Below, one piece after another: positions 12,728 to 21,493 of a DNA stretch of 64,000 nucleotides; the first letter of the stretch is position 1; every line of letters begins with the position of its first letter. The notes under the pieces were generated by a model. The model searched no databases. It saw only the letters and a program-made list of their open reading frames with translations, and had not been told where the DNA came from. The translations under genes and the position numbers were made by a program. The DNA lies in assembly GCA_003151495.1 (NCBI GenBank), contig PLXR01000005.1, positions 300-64,299 on the forward strand. The letters run 5' to 3'. Source of the DNA: Opitutaceae bacterium. Its GTDB lineage: Bacteria; Verrucomicrobiota; Verrucomicrobiia; Opitutales; Opitutaceae.

Positions 12728-13822
12728 ATGGCCCTCGACCGCCGCGACATTGAGCGCTACCAGCGCCACCTCTCGCTTGCGGGCTTCGGCCCCGCGGCCC
12801 AGGAGAGGCTCAAGGCGGGGTCCGTGCTGGTCATCGGCGCGGGCGGCCTCGGCTGCCCCGCCCTCCTCTACCTCGCGGCCGCGGGCGTCGGCAGGATCTC
12901 GGTCGTCGACCCCGACTCGGTCGACGTCTCCAACCTGCAGCGCCAGGTCCTCTACACGGGCGCGGACACGGGGGCCAACAAGGCCGAGGCCGCCGCCCGC
13001 AGGCTCCGCGCCCTCAATCCCCTGATCCAGGTCGACGCGCACCCGGTCCGCTTCGAGAGGTCCAACGCCCTCGGGCTCGTGCGCTCGTGCGACCTGGTTC
13101 TTGACGGATCCGACAACTTCCCGACGCGCTACCTCGTGAACGACGCCTGCGTGATCGCCGGCAGGCCGTTCGTCTACGGGGCCATCCAGGGATTCGAGGG
13201 CCAGGTGAGTGTCTTCAACCTCAACGGGGGGCCGACCTACCGGTGCCTGTTCCCCGAGCCGCCCGAGCCCGGGACCGTCCCCAACTGCGCTGAGGCAGGG
13301 GTGCTCGGCGCCGTGACGGGCATGATCGGGACCGCCCAGGCCTGCGAGGCCATCAAGGTCCTCTCCGGCGTCGGGGAACCCCTCTCCGGCAGGCTCCTGG
13401 TCTGGAACGCCCTCACGATGGAGGCGTGCACGGTGGCCCTGCGCCCGGACCCGGCGCAGAGGAGGATTACCGAGCTTCCCCCGGAAGGATACGGGGAGAC
13501 GTGCGTGGCGGAGGCCGTGAGCGACGAGATCGACGCAAAGGGGCTCCGCAGCCTGCTCGGGGGCGGAGGACCCCTCCAGCTCCTCGACGTGCGCGAGGAA
13601 TGGGAGCGCGAGATGGCCTCGATCGACCCCTCGGTGCACATTCCCCTCGGGCGCCTGGAGACCCTCCCCCTCTCCGGCCTTGCGCCGCTTGACCCCTCGG
13701 TCCCCACCGTCGCGTACTGCGCGGCCGGCGTCCGCAGCCTGCGCGCGGTCGGGATCCTCCGCAGGCACGGCTTCAGGTCCGCCCTGAGCCTGCGCGGCGG
13801 GATGAGGGACTGGTCCCGGTGA
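12728..13822 (+). CDS. ThiF/MoeB-type adenylyltransferase with C-terminal rhodanese domain
   Basis: RYQRHLSLAGFGPAAQERLKAGSVLVIGAGGLGCPALLYLAAAGVGRISVVDPDSVDVSNLQRQVLY; C-terminal LLDVREEWEREMASI..PTVAYCAAGVRSLRAV rhodanese-like. Confidence 0.93.
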   Translation: MALDRRDIERYQRHLSLAGFGPAAQERLKAGSVLVIGAGGLGCPALLYLAAAGVGRISVVDPDSVDVSNLQRQVLYTGADTGANKAEAAARRLRALNPLIQVDAHPVRFERSNALGLVRSCDLVLDGSDNFPTRYLVNDACVIAGRPFVYGAIQGFEGQVSVFNLNGGPTYRCLFPEPPEPGTVPNCAEAGVLGAVTGMIGTAQACEAIKVLSGVGEPLSGRLLVWNALTMEACTVALRPDPAQRRITELPPEGYGETCVAEAVSDEIDAKGLRSLLGGGGPLQLLDVREEWEREMASIDPSVHIPLGRLETLPLSGLAPLDPSVPTVAYCAAGVRSLRAVGILRRHGFRSALSLRGGMRDWSR

Positions 13823-14616
13823 TCTCCCCCCTGTGCATCCTGACGATCGCCGGCTCCGACAGCGGGGGCGGCGCGGGAATCCAGGCCGACCAGCGGACGA
13901 TCCGCGCGATCGGGGGCCACGCCCTGACGGCGGTCACGGCGGTGACCGCCCAGGACTCCCAGCGGGTCAACTCATGGGAGCCCGTCCCGGCCGCCCTCAT
14001 ACGGGCCCAGGTGGAAACGGTCATGTCAGGCTTCAGGGTCGCGGCGGTGAAGACCGGCCTCCTGCCCGGCCCCGGGGCCATCCGCGCCGTGGCCGCGGCC
14101 CTAGCGCGGTTCCCCCCGACGCCCCTGGTCGTCGACCCCGTGCTGGCGTCCTCGGGAGGCACCCGCTTCCTTTCCGAGGCCGGGGTGCGCGCCCTCAGGA
14201 CCCACCTCCTCCCGATTGCCACCGTCGTCACGCCCAACTGGCCCGAGCTGGCCGAGCTCACCGGCATGGCCGTTCGCACCCACGGCCACGCCGCGGCAGC
14301 GGCGGCCCTCCTCGCGCGCGAGTGCGGCCGGCCGGTCCTGGCCAAGGGCGGCCACGCCCCGGGCGGGGTGTGCCGCGACTGCCTTGTCATGCCGGGCATG
14401 AACCCGGTCTGGTTCGAGAACCCGCGTATCGTGACTCCGAATACACACGGCACGGGCTGCGTGCTTTCCGCGGCGATCGCGTGCTGGCTCGGGCGCCGCG
14501 CGGCGCTGCCCGAGGCCGTGAGGCTTGCGAAGTCGTTCCTCCAGCGGGCGCTGACCCGCGGCCGGGGCCTGGGATGGGACGGCGGCAGGGGCACCGCGTT
14601 CTACGGGAGCCGCTGA
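13819..14616 (+). CDS. thiD: Hydroxymethylpyrimidine/phosphomethylpyrimidine kinase ThiD
   Basis: LTIAGSDSGGGAGIQADQRTIRAIGGHALTAVTAVTAQDS..; HGTGCVLSAAIAC. Confidence 0.94.
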   Translation: MISPLCILTIAGSDSGGGAGIQADQRTIRAIGGHALTAVTAVTAQDSQRVNSWEPVPAALIRAQVETVMSGFRVAAVKTGLLPGPGAIRAVAAALARFPPTPLVVDPVLASSGGTRFLSEAGVRALRTHLLPIATVVTPNWPELAELTGMAVRTHGHAAAAAALLARECGRPVLAKGGHAPGGVCRDCLVMPGMNPVWFENPRIVTPNTHGTGCVLSAAIACWLGRRAALPEAVRLAKSFLQRALTRGRGLGWDGGRGTAFYGSR

Positions 14617-14693
14617 GGCGAGGCCCCGCCGCTACCCGCTAATTGCGGTTGGAATCCTCCGGGCGGGGGATAGGATCCGGGCCGAACCTAGGC

Positions 14694-16970
14694 ATGAAGA
14701 CGCTTTGCCTCCTGCTTCCCCTGGCCCTGGCCGGCACCGCCCTCAGGGCGGTCGACAAGGTCCCGGACTACGAGATCACCGACACGTTCGTGACCGGCCC
14801 GACGATGCTCCTCAGGGCGGGCCGCAACGGCGAGATCAAGGAAATCTGGTCGGGCATGGACGCCGCGCGCAAGCGCCACGTGCCGCTCTTCCTGGAGACC
14901 TCCGTCTTCGGGAAGGTCCGCAGGGGGGACGACTGGCTGGACCTTCGGACCCTCAGGTACCACCACGCAGGCTCGCGGCCGGGCTACATCCACCTCGTCT
15001 CCGACGACGGTCAGGTCTCGATCGAGGTCACCTCCAGGAAGGGTGCGGACCTGAGCCCGATCTTCGTGAGGTACGCGTTTGCCGCCCCCGTCGACTTCAG
15101 GCTGTCGGCACGGTTCAAGTACCCCGAGTTCACCCGGGATGCGCGGTCGGACGACCCGGCCGGGAGCGCGTCCTTCTCGACCCTGTGGCGGGGGGAGAAT
15201 GCCGTCCTGACGACGACCGACGGGCCGGAGCTCGTCCTTGCGACGGCCCCGCTCGGCCGGACCCTCTCGGTCGCCAAGCTGGGAGTGGAGAAGGAGATCG
15301 ACGCGACCCGCGACGTCCTGCTGTGCATCGACGCGACCGGCCGTGCGATGGCGCCCGGGAAGGGCGAGTCGTATGCAGGGGCGTGGGCCACCCTCCTCGG
15401 GGGGACGTCCGACCCCGCCGGGCCGGACCCGGACCGTGTGTCCGTCGCCACGGACGACCCGAAGCTCGACAGGATGTTCGACTACTCCATCGACGCCATC
15501 AGGGCGTCGCAGTTCGCCTCCGGGGACGTGATGGCGGACGTCTTCTTCTACAGGGACTCCTGGCTGCGGGACGGCACCTACACGATGATCGGGCTCTCCC
15601 TCGCAGGGGACTACCCCTCCGTGGACAGGTACTTCGCGTTCTGGACCGCGCAGAGGGACTTCTCGGTGGGCGGGGAGCGGGAGGCCCAGCAGCCCGCGAT
15701 CGCGATCACCGGCATCTGGTACTACTCGCACCTCAATCCGGACGGCGCCGCGTTCCTCGGTTCGGCGTGGCCGTACGTGAAGTACTACGCGGATTACTAC
15801 GTCGGGCGCGTGGCCCGGGAGGGCATGCTCAACCTTGCCGAGGAGTGGATCTGCTTCATCCCGGCCCCCTCGACATGGCCGAACGCGGAGGTCTACAGCG
15901 GCCTCCGGGCCGCCGCGAAGATCGCGGACTCGCTCGGGCACGGGGACGAGTCGCGCCAATGGAACGGAGCGGCCGACAAGCTCCAGGCCCGGTTCCTGAG
16001 GCAGGCCTACGACCCCGGCAGGGGCCGGATCATACCGATGGCCGGGCCGGCGGGAAAGTCGTTCGTCGACCCCGAGTACCCGAAGGCGGAGAACCGCAAC
16101 GGTCCCCTCAGGGACGAGCGCGTCGACGCCGGCATGCTGATCATCGGGCGGTTCTCCGTGTTCGGCAGGAACCAGGGGATCATCCCCGTCGACGACCCCC
16201 GCTTCGCCTCCACCCAGGCCGAGATCATCCGCGACCTCGAGAACCCCGACCATTCCATCTTCCGGTTCGGCCCCAATCCCGGGAGCCCCCATGCGCCCAA
16301 TGGGGAGCTCGACACATGGCCGATCATCGGCTCGTGGGCCGCGCAGGACGAGTGGCTGCTCGGCAGGACGGACCTCGCATGGAGGTACCTGCTCTCGGGC
16401 ATCGTCCGCAAGAGGGGCTACGACGCGGACGCGATGCTCTGCTACCTGCCCGAGAACTGGGACCGCAGGGGCGTCCCGGACAAGCCCATGATCGTCTGGT
16501 CGCACGGCGACTTCGTGACCTCCACCCTCCTCCTCTTCCTCGGGATCGACCTGGAGGCGCCGCGCGCGGACCTCGGGCTCGCGCCGAGCCTTGCCCCCGG
16601 GATGGACCACGCGCACATCGGCAACTTCCGCTTCAGGGACTGGCGCCTCGACATCGACCTGAGGCGGCGGGGCGACGAGGTCGACGTGGCGCTAGGCGCC
16701 TCGCGCGCCGCGGGGGGAGAGCTCTCGATCCGGCTGCCCTTCGATCGGTTGGTGCGGGTGGCCGCCGGCGCCAAGGTGCAGTTCGCGGTGGACCCCAGCC
16801 GGTACTATCTTGCGTTTGGACGCTCCGCGAACGCACCCGAGCGCGCCCGGATCATCTCCAAGGTGCTCCTCGGGAGGGAGCCGCCGAGCGACCCCGAGAC
16901 CCTGACGCCTGCCGAGCTCGAGGCCTTCATTGTCGCGACCGAGACCGGTTACACCCCCTCCAACGAGTGA
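14694..16970 (+). CDS. Secreted six-hairpin (alpha/alpha toroid) glycosidase-like protein
   Basis: Signal peptide MKTLCLLLPLALAGTALRA; ADVFFYRDSWLRDGTYTMIGLSLAGDYPSVDRYFAFW; late ...YDADAMLCYLPENWDRRGVPDKPMIVWSHGDFV. Family not resolved. Confidence 0.7.
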   Translation: MKTLCLLLPLALAGTALRAVDKVPDYEITDTFVTGPTMLLRAGRNGEIKEIWSGMDAARKRHVPLFLETSVFGKVRRGDDWLDLRTLRYHHAGSRPGYIHLVSDDGQVSIEVTSRKGADLSPIFVRYAFAAPVDFRLSARFKYPEFTRDARSDDPAGSASFSTLWRGENAVLTTTDGPELVLATAPLGRTLSVAKLGVEKEIDATRDVLLCIDATGRAMAPGKGESYAGAWATLLGGTSDPAGPDPDRVSVATDDPKLDRMFDYSIDAIRASQFASGDVMADVFFYRDSWLRDGTYTMIGLSLAGDYPSVDRYFAFWTAQRDFSVGGEREAQQPAIAITGIWYYSHLNPDGAAFLGSAWPYVKYYADYYVGRVAREGMLNLAEEWICFIPAPSTWPNAEVYSGLRAAAKIADSLGHGDESRQWNGAADKLQARFLRQAYDPGRGRIIPMAGPAGKSFVDPEYPKAENRNGPLRDERVDAGMLIIGRFSVFGRNQGIIPVDDPRFASTQAEIIRDLENPDHSIFRFGPNPGSPHAPNGELDTWPIIGSWAAQDEWLLGRTDLAWRYLLSGIVRKRGYDADAMLCYLPENWDRRGVPDKPMIVWSHGDFVTSTLLLFLGIDLEAPRADLGLAPSLAPGMDHAHIGNFRFRDWRLDIDLRRRGDEVDVALGASRAAGGELSIRLPFDRLVRVAAGAKVQFAVDPSRYYLAFGRSANAPERARIISKVLLGREPPSDPETLTPAELEAFIVATETGYTPSNE

Positions 16971-16976
16971 GGGGCG

Positions 16977-19900
16977 CTACGGCATCAGGTAGACCTCGAC
17001 AAGCCCGACACCCGTCGCACCGCCGGCCCCCCCCAGCTGGACGGTGTAGCTCCCCGCAGGGAGGATGGCCACCATCGCGCTGTCCGCGGAGCCCGCCTGC
17101 AGGGCGAACGCCCCGACGGCGCTCATGTCGGCCGGCGTGGCCAGGCGCAGGGTCGCCGACACCCCGGAGGAGCCGGGGACCAGCGGGTTGCCCCACCCCG
17201 AGTCGCCCGCGATCTGGGTGCTTGTGGAGTCGTAGAGACCGAGGGTCGCCTGCGGGAGCGCCCCCGCCAGGTTGAACGGGGCGGCTCCCAGGGCCGGGCC
17301 CACGCCCCGCAGGAGCAGCTTCACGGGCTGGCTTCCCTGGATCACGAATCCGGCGATCAGCACGTTCGCGCCCGAGCCCACGCTGGCCCTGGCCGAGATG
17401 TTGACGAGGTTCGCCGTGGGGGTGCCCGTGTCGGCGTCGTAGATCTCCGCCAGCCCGATTCCCGTCGTGGAGTTGATGCCCGAGAGTTCCGAGGTGTAGG
17501 AGCCCGGCGAGAGCCGGGTGAGGATCGCGGAGTCGTCCGAGTTCCCGGAAAGGGCGAACGCCCCCACCTGTGCGAAGGCTGTGACGAGCGCGGATCCCCC
17601 GCCCCATGCGCCGTCGCTCGCGAGGGTGGCACCGGCGCCCGAGACCAGCGTGAGCTGCGGCGTGGCGAGCGACCCCGCCAGGTTGAACGGGGCGACCCCA
17701 AGCGTCGGGCCGATGCCGCGCAGGAGCACGGACTTGGACCCCGACCCCTGGATCACGAATCCGGCGATCAGGATGTTGCCGCCGGTCCCCACGCCGCTGC
17801 GCGCCGAGAGGTTCACTATCCTCCCGGAGGCCCCGGGGGGCGGCGGCGGCGCGGCAGCAACGGTGAGCGTGGCCGCGGTGCTCGACACGGTCGACCCGCC
17901 GCTCGTCACGGCCACGGTGTACGAGCCGTCGTTGGAGGCGGTCGCGGAAGCGATCAGGTAGTCCGAGTTGACCGCGCCGGCGATGGCACTGCCGTTGACG
18001 TACCACTGGTAGCTGAGGGCGCCGGGACCGGTCGCGCCCACGGAGAGGGTCACGGAGGACCCCGGGGTCACGGTCTCGGCGGAGGGCTCCGAGGTGATCG
18101 CCAGGGCATCCACGTGGGCGCGGCCGAGCCGCAGGCTGTCGAACTGGTACATGGGCCAGTCCGCCGCGTCCGGACCGACCCCCAGGTCGAAGGCGTAGAC
18201 CTTGTGGTCGTTGCTCCCAAAGTAGAGGGTCGTGCCCGCGATCACCGGCGAGGAACGGATCCAGTCGTCCGCGGCGTAGACGCGGACGAGCGACCCCGCG
18301 GGGCCCACCGCGTAGAGGTTGTGGTCGTAGCACCCGACGTAGACCACGCCGTTCGCGTCCACGGCCGGCGCGCTCGCGCGCACCTGCGCGCCCAGCGCGA
18401 ATTTCCAGTTGAGTCCGCCGCTCGCCGCCGAGAGGGAGTAAAGATAGCCGTCGTATCCGCCGAAGTAAACGGCCCCGTTGGCGAGCGCCGGGGCCGAGGT
18501 GACCGCGTTGCCCACCTTGAACGTCCACCTCAGGCTCCCCGCCGCGTCAATCGAGTAGGCGTTGCCGCTCAGCGTCGCGAAGTAGAGGTTTCCCGACCCG
18601 TCAAGCGCCGCGGCGGTGTAGATCTGCTCCCCGGACACCGGGGTCGCGTACGTCCATTTCACGGCACCGGCAGGAGTGAAGGCGTAGACGCTGCCCCCGT
18701 CCGAGGGCGAGTAGACCGTGCCGTCGGGCGCAATGGTGGGCGCCGCATAGGAGACCCCGGGCACCGAGGCCTTCCACCTGAGGGCCCCCGCCGGGGTGAC
18801 GGCGTAGAGGTTGCCGTCGTCTGCGTGGAAGTAGACCGTGCCGTCCGAGGCAATGGCCGGCGACGAGGAGATGCCCGCGCCCGCGGTCGGGACCGTGTAC
18901 TTCCACTTGAGCCCGCCGGCCGGCGCGAACGCATAGAGGCTGCCGTCGGTCGAGCCCGCGTAGACCGTGCCGTCGGGGCCTATCGCCGCCGAGCTCGTGT
19001 CGAAGGCCGCCGTCGCCGCGTAGCTCCACGCGACGGCCCCGTCCTGGCCGAAGGCATAGAAGGACTTGTCGCCGCTGCCCACGTAGACCGTCCCGTCGGT
19101 CCCCACCGCGGGCGAGCAGGTCACCGCGTCGCCGGTCTGCCCCTGCCACCGCGAGTCCGCGATCGAGAGCGTGAACTCCCCGATGTCATTGGAGGTCGTG
19201 CCGTCGACGCTGATCAGGTACCTCGTGCCGGCGGTCGCGCTGAAGGACGCCAGGCACGAGCTCTCGACGGTCGTCGTGCCCGTGGTGCCGGTCGAGGCGG
19301 CCGACGCGACGAGCCCGAGCGCGTTCACGGTGGTCCCGGTGTACACCGCGACCTCCGGATCAAAATCGTAGCTGTACCCCGACACCTGGGCCCTTCCCGT
19401 GTAGGGCGCGGTCCACGCGTACCAGAGGGAATGACCCCCGGCGTGCCCCTGGATTCTCGGCTCGCCTGCCTCGAGCGTCGCGTTGGGGTTGGCGTCAACG
19501 ACCGACGCGCTCGGCCCGGTCAGCACCCTCGGCTTCGAGGCGGAGTCGTTGTCCGGGTCCGTGTTGATCGCCAGCACGGTCTGGCCGCTCTGCGTGCCCT
19601 GGCCCTGGACCAGGACCTGGTAGGTCGTCCCGGCCGAGGCGTGGAACTTCACCTCGCTGTAGCTGACGGACGTGCCCGGGCTGCCCTCCAGGGGCTCCGT
19701 CCCGAAGCTCGCGTTGTCCGCGACGAGCGTGAGCGCCCCTAGCCCCGGGCCCGTGTAGACGCCGAGGAGCGTCGGGTACGTGCTCCCGCCCGTGATGTAG
19801 GTCCCGCCCTCGGTCCCGCTCGTGTCGATCTCGACGCTGGCGTCCTGGGGGGCCTTCCACTCCCACCACTGGGAATGGGACCCCGCGGTCCCGGCGACGG

Positions 19901-21410
19901 TCGGAGTGCCCGCCTCGCTCGTCGCCGCCGCGTCCGCGTTGTTGGAGCGGGTGTAGGGATCCAGGCCCGCGAGGACGACCCTGCCCGCGAACGTCGCGTT
20001 CGGGGGCGTGCCCGCCGCCGTCGCGAGCGCGGTGGCAAGGTTGAGCCGGCCGCCGGTCTGGGCCTTGCCCGCGAGCGCCGGGATGATGTCGGCGCAGTTG
20101 AGGATGCGGTTGATCGTCTGGCGGTAGGTGTCCCCCGGGTATTTCGCCCTGAGCAGGGCGACCGCTCCGGTGACGAAGGGCGCCGCGAGCGAGGTCCCGC
20201 TGGCGTAGGCGTAGCCGGTCGTCCCGGAATTCGAGGTCGATAGGATGCCCTCCCCCGGCGCGAATATCTCGACCGAGCCCGATCCGTAGTTCGTGAAATA
20301 GACGGGCAGGTCTCGGTTGTCGCTCGCCCCGACGCAGATGATGTTGTCGAGCGGGTAGTCGGCAGGGAAGGCGGGCGAGATGTCGATGTTCTCCGCGTCG
20401 TTGCCGGCGGCGCAGACAAAGACGATCCCGGCCTTGCCCGCCGCCTGGATCGCGTCCATCTCGGCCTGGGACCCGCTGGAGCTGCCGAAGCTTGCGTTGA
20501 TCACCCCGACGCCGTGCTTGATCGCGTAATCGATGCAGGGCAGCTCGTCGGACGTGGAGCCCATGCCCCCGCTGCCCAGGAACTTGAGCTCCATCAGCTG
20601 CACCTTCCAGGCGACCCCGGCCACGCCCTTGGCGTTGTTGCCCACGGCACCGACGACGCCGGAGGTGAGCGTGCCGTGCCCGACGTCGTCGGTCGGAAGC
20701 CCAGTCTTTGCGACCCCGTTCAGCCCATTGAGGCTGTCCGTCTCGGTTACCGAACCCGAGCCCGGCACGGAATAGGAGGTCGTGGTCCCGGGACTCGGGT
20801 TGACCCAGAGGTTCGCCAGCAAGTCCTCGTGGGTCGTCAGGGCCCCGGAATCGAGCATCCCCACGATTACGTTGGGGGCGAGCGACAGGGTGTCCCACGC
20901 CCCCTCCGCGCTGATGTCGGCCCCGGCGACGCCGCCGTTCGCTCCCGTGTTCTTCAGGGCCCACTGGCTTCCGAAATCCGGATCGTTCGGGACGGCGTGG
21001 GTCTGTCTCAGGTAGTCCGGCTCGACGTACTCGTAGCGTCCCGTCGCCATGAGGCGCTTGACCGCCGCCTCAACCGTGTCGCCCGCGGCGAGCTTGATGA
21101 CCCGAACGTTGCCGAACCGCTCGAACCGGGCCCTCAGGCCCAGGCCCTCTCCGCGCTCAATCTGGTCTATGTCGGACGCAAGCAGCGGCTTCGGCTTGGC
21201 GAGGACCACGCCCTCCCTGTACCCCAGGGCGCTCTCCCTGGCGGATGCGAATCCCCGGGCGGAGAAGGGCGAGGCCGGTGCGGGGCACGCGAGCGCCGCG
21301 AGCGCCGCGGCGGCCAGGAGGGCCCGCAGGGCGCGGGCTGGGGAGGGGGGAACGATCGGCACTTCGAGTGTGGGCGAAACAGAGTCTGGCCTCTGGGACA
21401 GGAGACGCAA
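16977..21410 (-). CDS. Large S8 subtilase with PQQ/WD-like beta-propeller, Ig-like domain and two C-terminal tandem repeats
   Basis: VIVGMLDSGALTTHEDL (Asp), GHGTLTSGVVGAVGNN (His), YASGTSLAAPFVTGAVAL (Ser); then >8 DGTVYVGSGDKSFYAFGQDGAVAWSY blades; C-terminal NLSARSGVGTGGNILIAGFVIQG.. twice. 1477 aa; start may be internal. Confidence 0.9.
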   Translation of the reverse strand: MRLLSQRPDSVSPTLEVPIVPPSPARALRALLAAAALAALACPAPASPFSARGFASARESALGYREGVVLAKPKPLLASDIDQIERGEGLGLRARFERFGNVRVIKLAAGDTVEAAVKRLMATGRYEYVEPDYLRQTHAVPNDPDFGSQWALKNTGANGGVAGADISAEGAWDTLSLAPNVIVGMLDSGALTTHEDLLANLWVNPSPGTTTSYSVPGSGSVTETDSLNGLNGVAKTGLPTDDVGHGTLTSGVVGAVGNNAKGVAGVAWKVQLMELKFLGSGGMGSTSDELPCIDYAIKHGVGVINASFGSSSGSQAEMDAIQAAGKAGIVFVCAAGNDAENIDISPAFPADYPLDNIICVGASDNRDLPVYFTNYGSGSVEIFAPGEGILSTSNSGTTGYAYASGTSLAAPFVTGAVALLRAKYPGDTYRQTINRILNCADIIPALAGKAQTGGRLNLATALATAAGTPPNATFAGRVVLAGLDPYTRSNNADAAATSEAGTPTVAGTAGSHSQWWEWKAPQDASVEIDTSGTEGGTYITGGSTYPTLLGVYTGPGLGALTLVADNASFGTEPLEGSPGTSVSYSEVKFHASAGTTYQVLVQGQGTQSGQTVLAINTDPDNDSASKPRVLTGPSASVVDANPNATLEAGEPRIQGHAGGHSLWYAWTAPYTGRAQVSGYSYDFDPEVAVYTGTTVNALGLVASAASTGTTGTTTVESSCLASFSATAGTRYLISVDGTTSNDIGEFTLSIADSRWQGQTGDAVTCSPAVGTDGTVYVGSGDKSFYAFGQDGAVAWSYAATAAFDTSSAAIGPDGTVYAGSTDGSLYAFAPAGGLKWKYTVPTAGAGISSSPAIASDGTVYFHADDGNLYAVTPAGALRWKASVPGVSYAAPTIAPDGTVYSPSDGGSVYAFTPAGAVKWTYATPVSGEQIYTAAALDGSGNLYFATLSGNAYSIDAAGSLRWTFKVGNAVTSAPALANGAVYFGGYDGYLYSLSAASGGLNWKFALGAQVRASAPAVDANGVVYVGCYDHNLYAVGPAGSLVRVYAADDWIRSSPVIAGTTLYFGSNDHKVYAFDLGVGPDAADWPMYQFDSLRLGRAHVDALAITSEPSAETVTPGSSVTLSVGATGPGALSYQWYVNGSAIAGAVNSDYLIASATASNDGSYTVAVTSGGSTVSSTAATLTVAAAPPPPPGASGRIVNLSARSGVGTGGNILIAGFVIQGSGSKSVLLRGIGPTLGVAPFNLAGSLATPQLTLVSGAGATLASDGAWGGGSALVTAFAQVGAFALSGNSDDSAILTRLSPGSYTSELSGINSTTGIGLAEIYDADTGTPTANLVNISARASVGSGANVLIAGFVIQGSQPVKLLLRGVGPALGAAPFNLAGALPQATLGLYDSTSTQIAGDSGWGNPLVPGSSGVSATLRLATPADMSAVGAFALQAGSADSAMVAILPAGSYTVQLGGAGGATGVGLVEVYLMP

Positions 21411-21493
21411 GGCGGGGTGCCATCGTTTCGGCGGGGGCTCGAGTTCCCGGGCCCTGTGCCGCGCTCAAGGGGCCGAATGACGGGACCCAAATG

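Noticed and set aside
14688-16616. 642-aa minus-strand ORF
   Set aside because: Complement of the glycosidase coding sequence; Asp/Arg/Val/Gly-rich shadow.
18114-19742. 542-aa plus-strand ORF
   Set aside because: Antisense to the subtilase-propeller gene; repeats are only the mirrored propeller blades.
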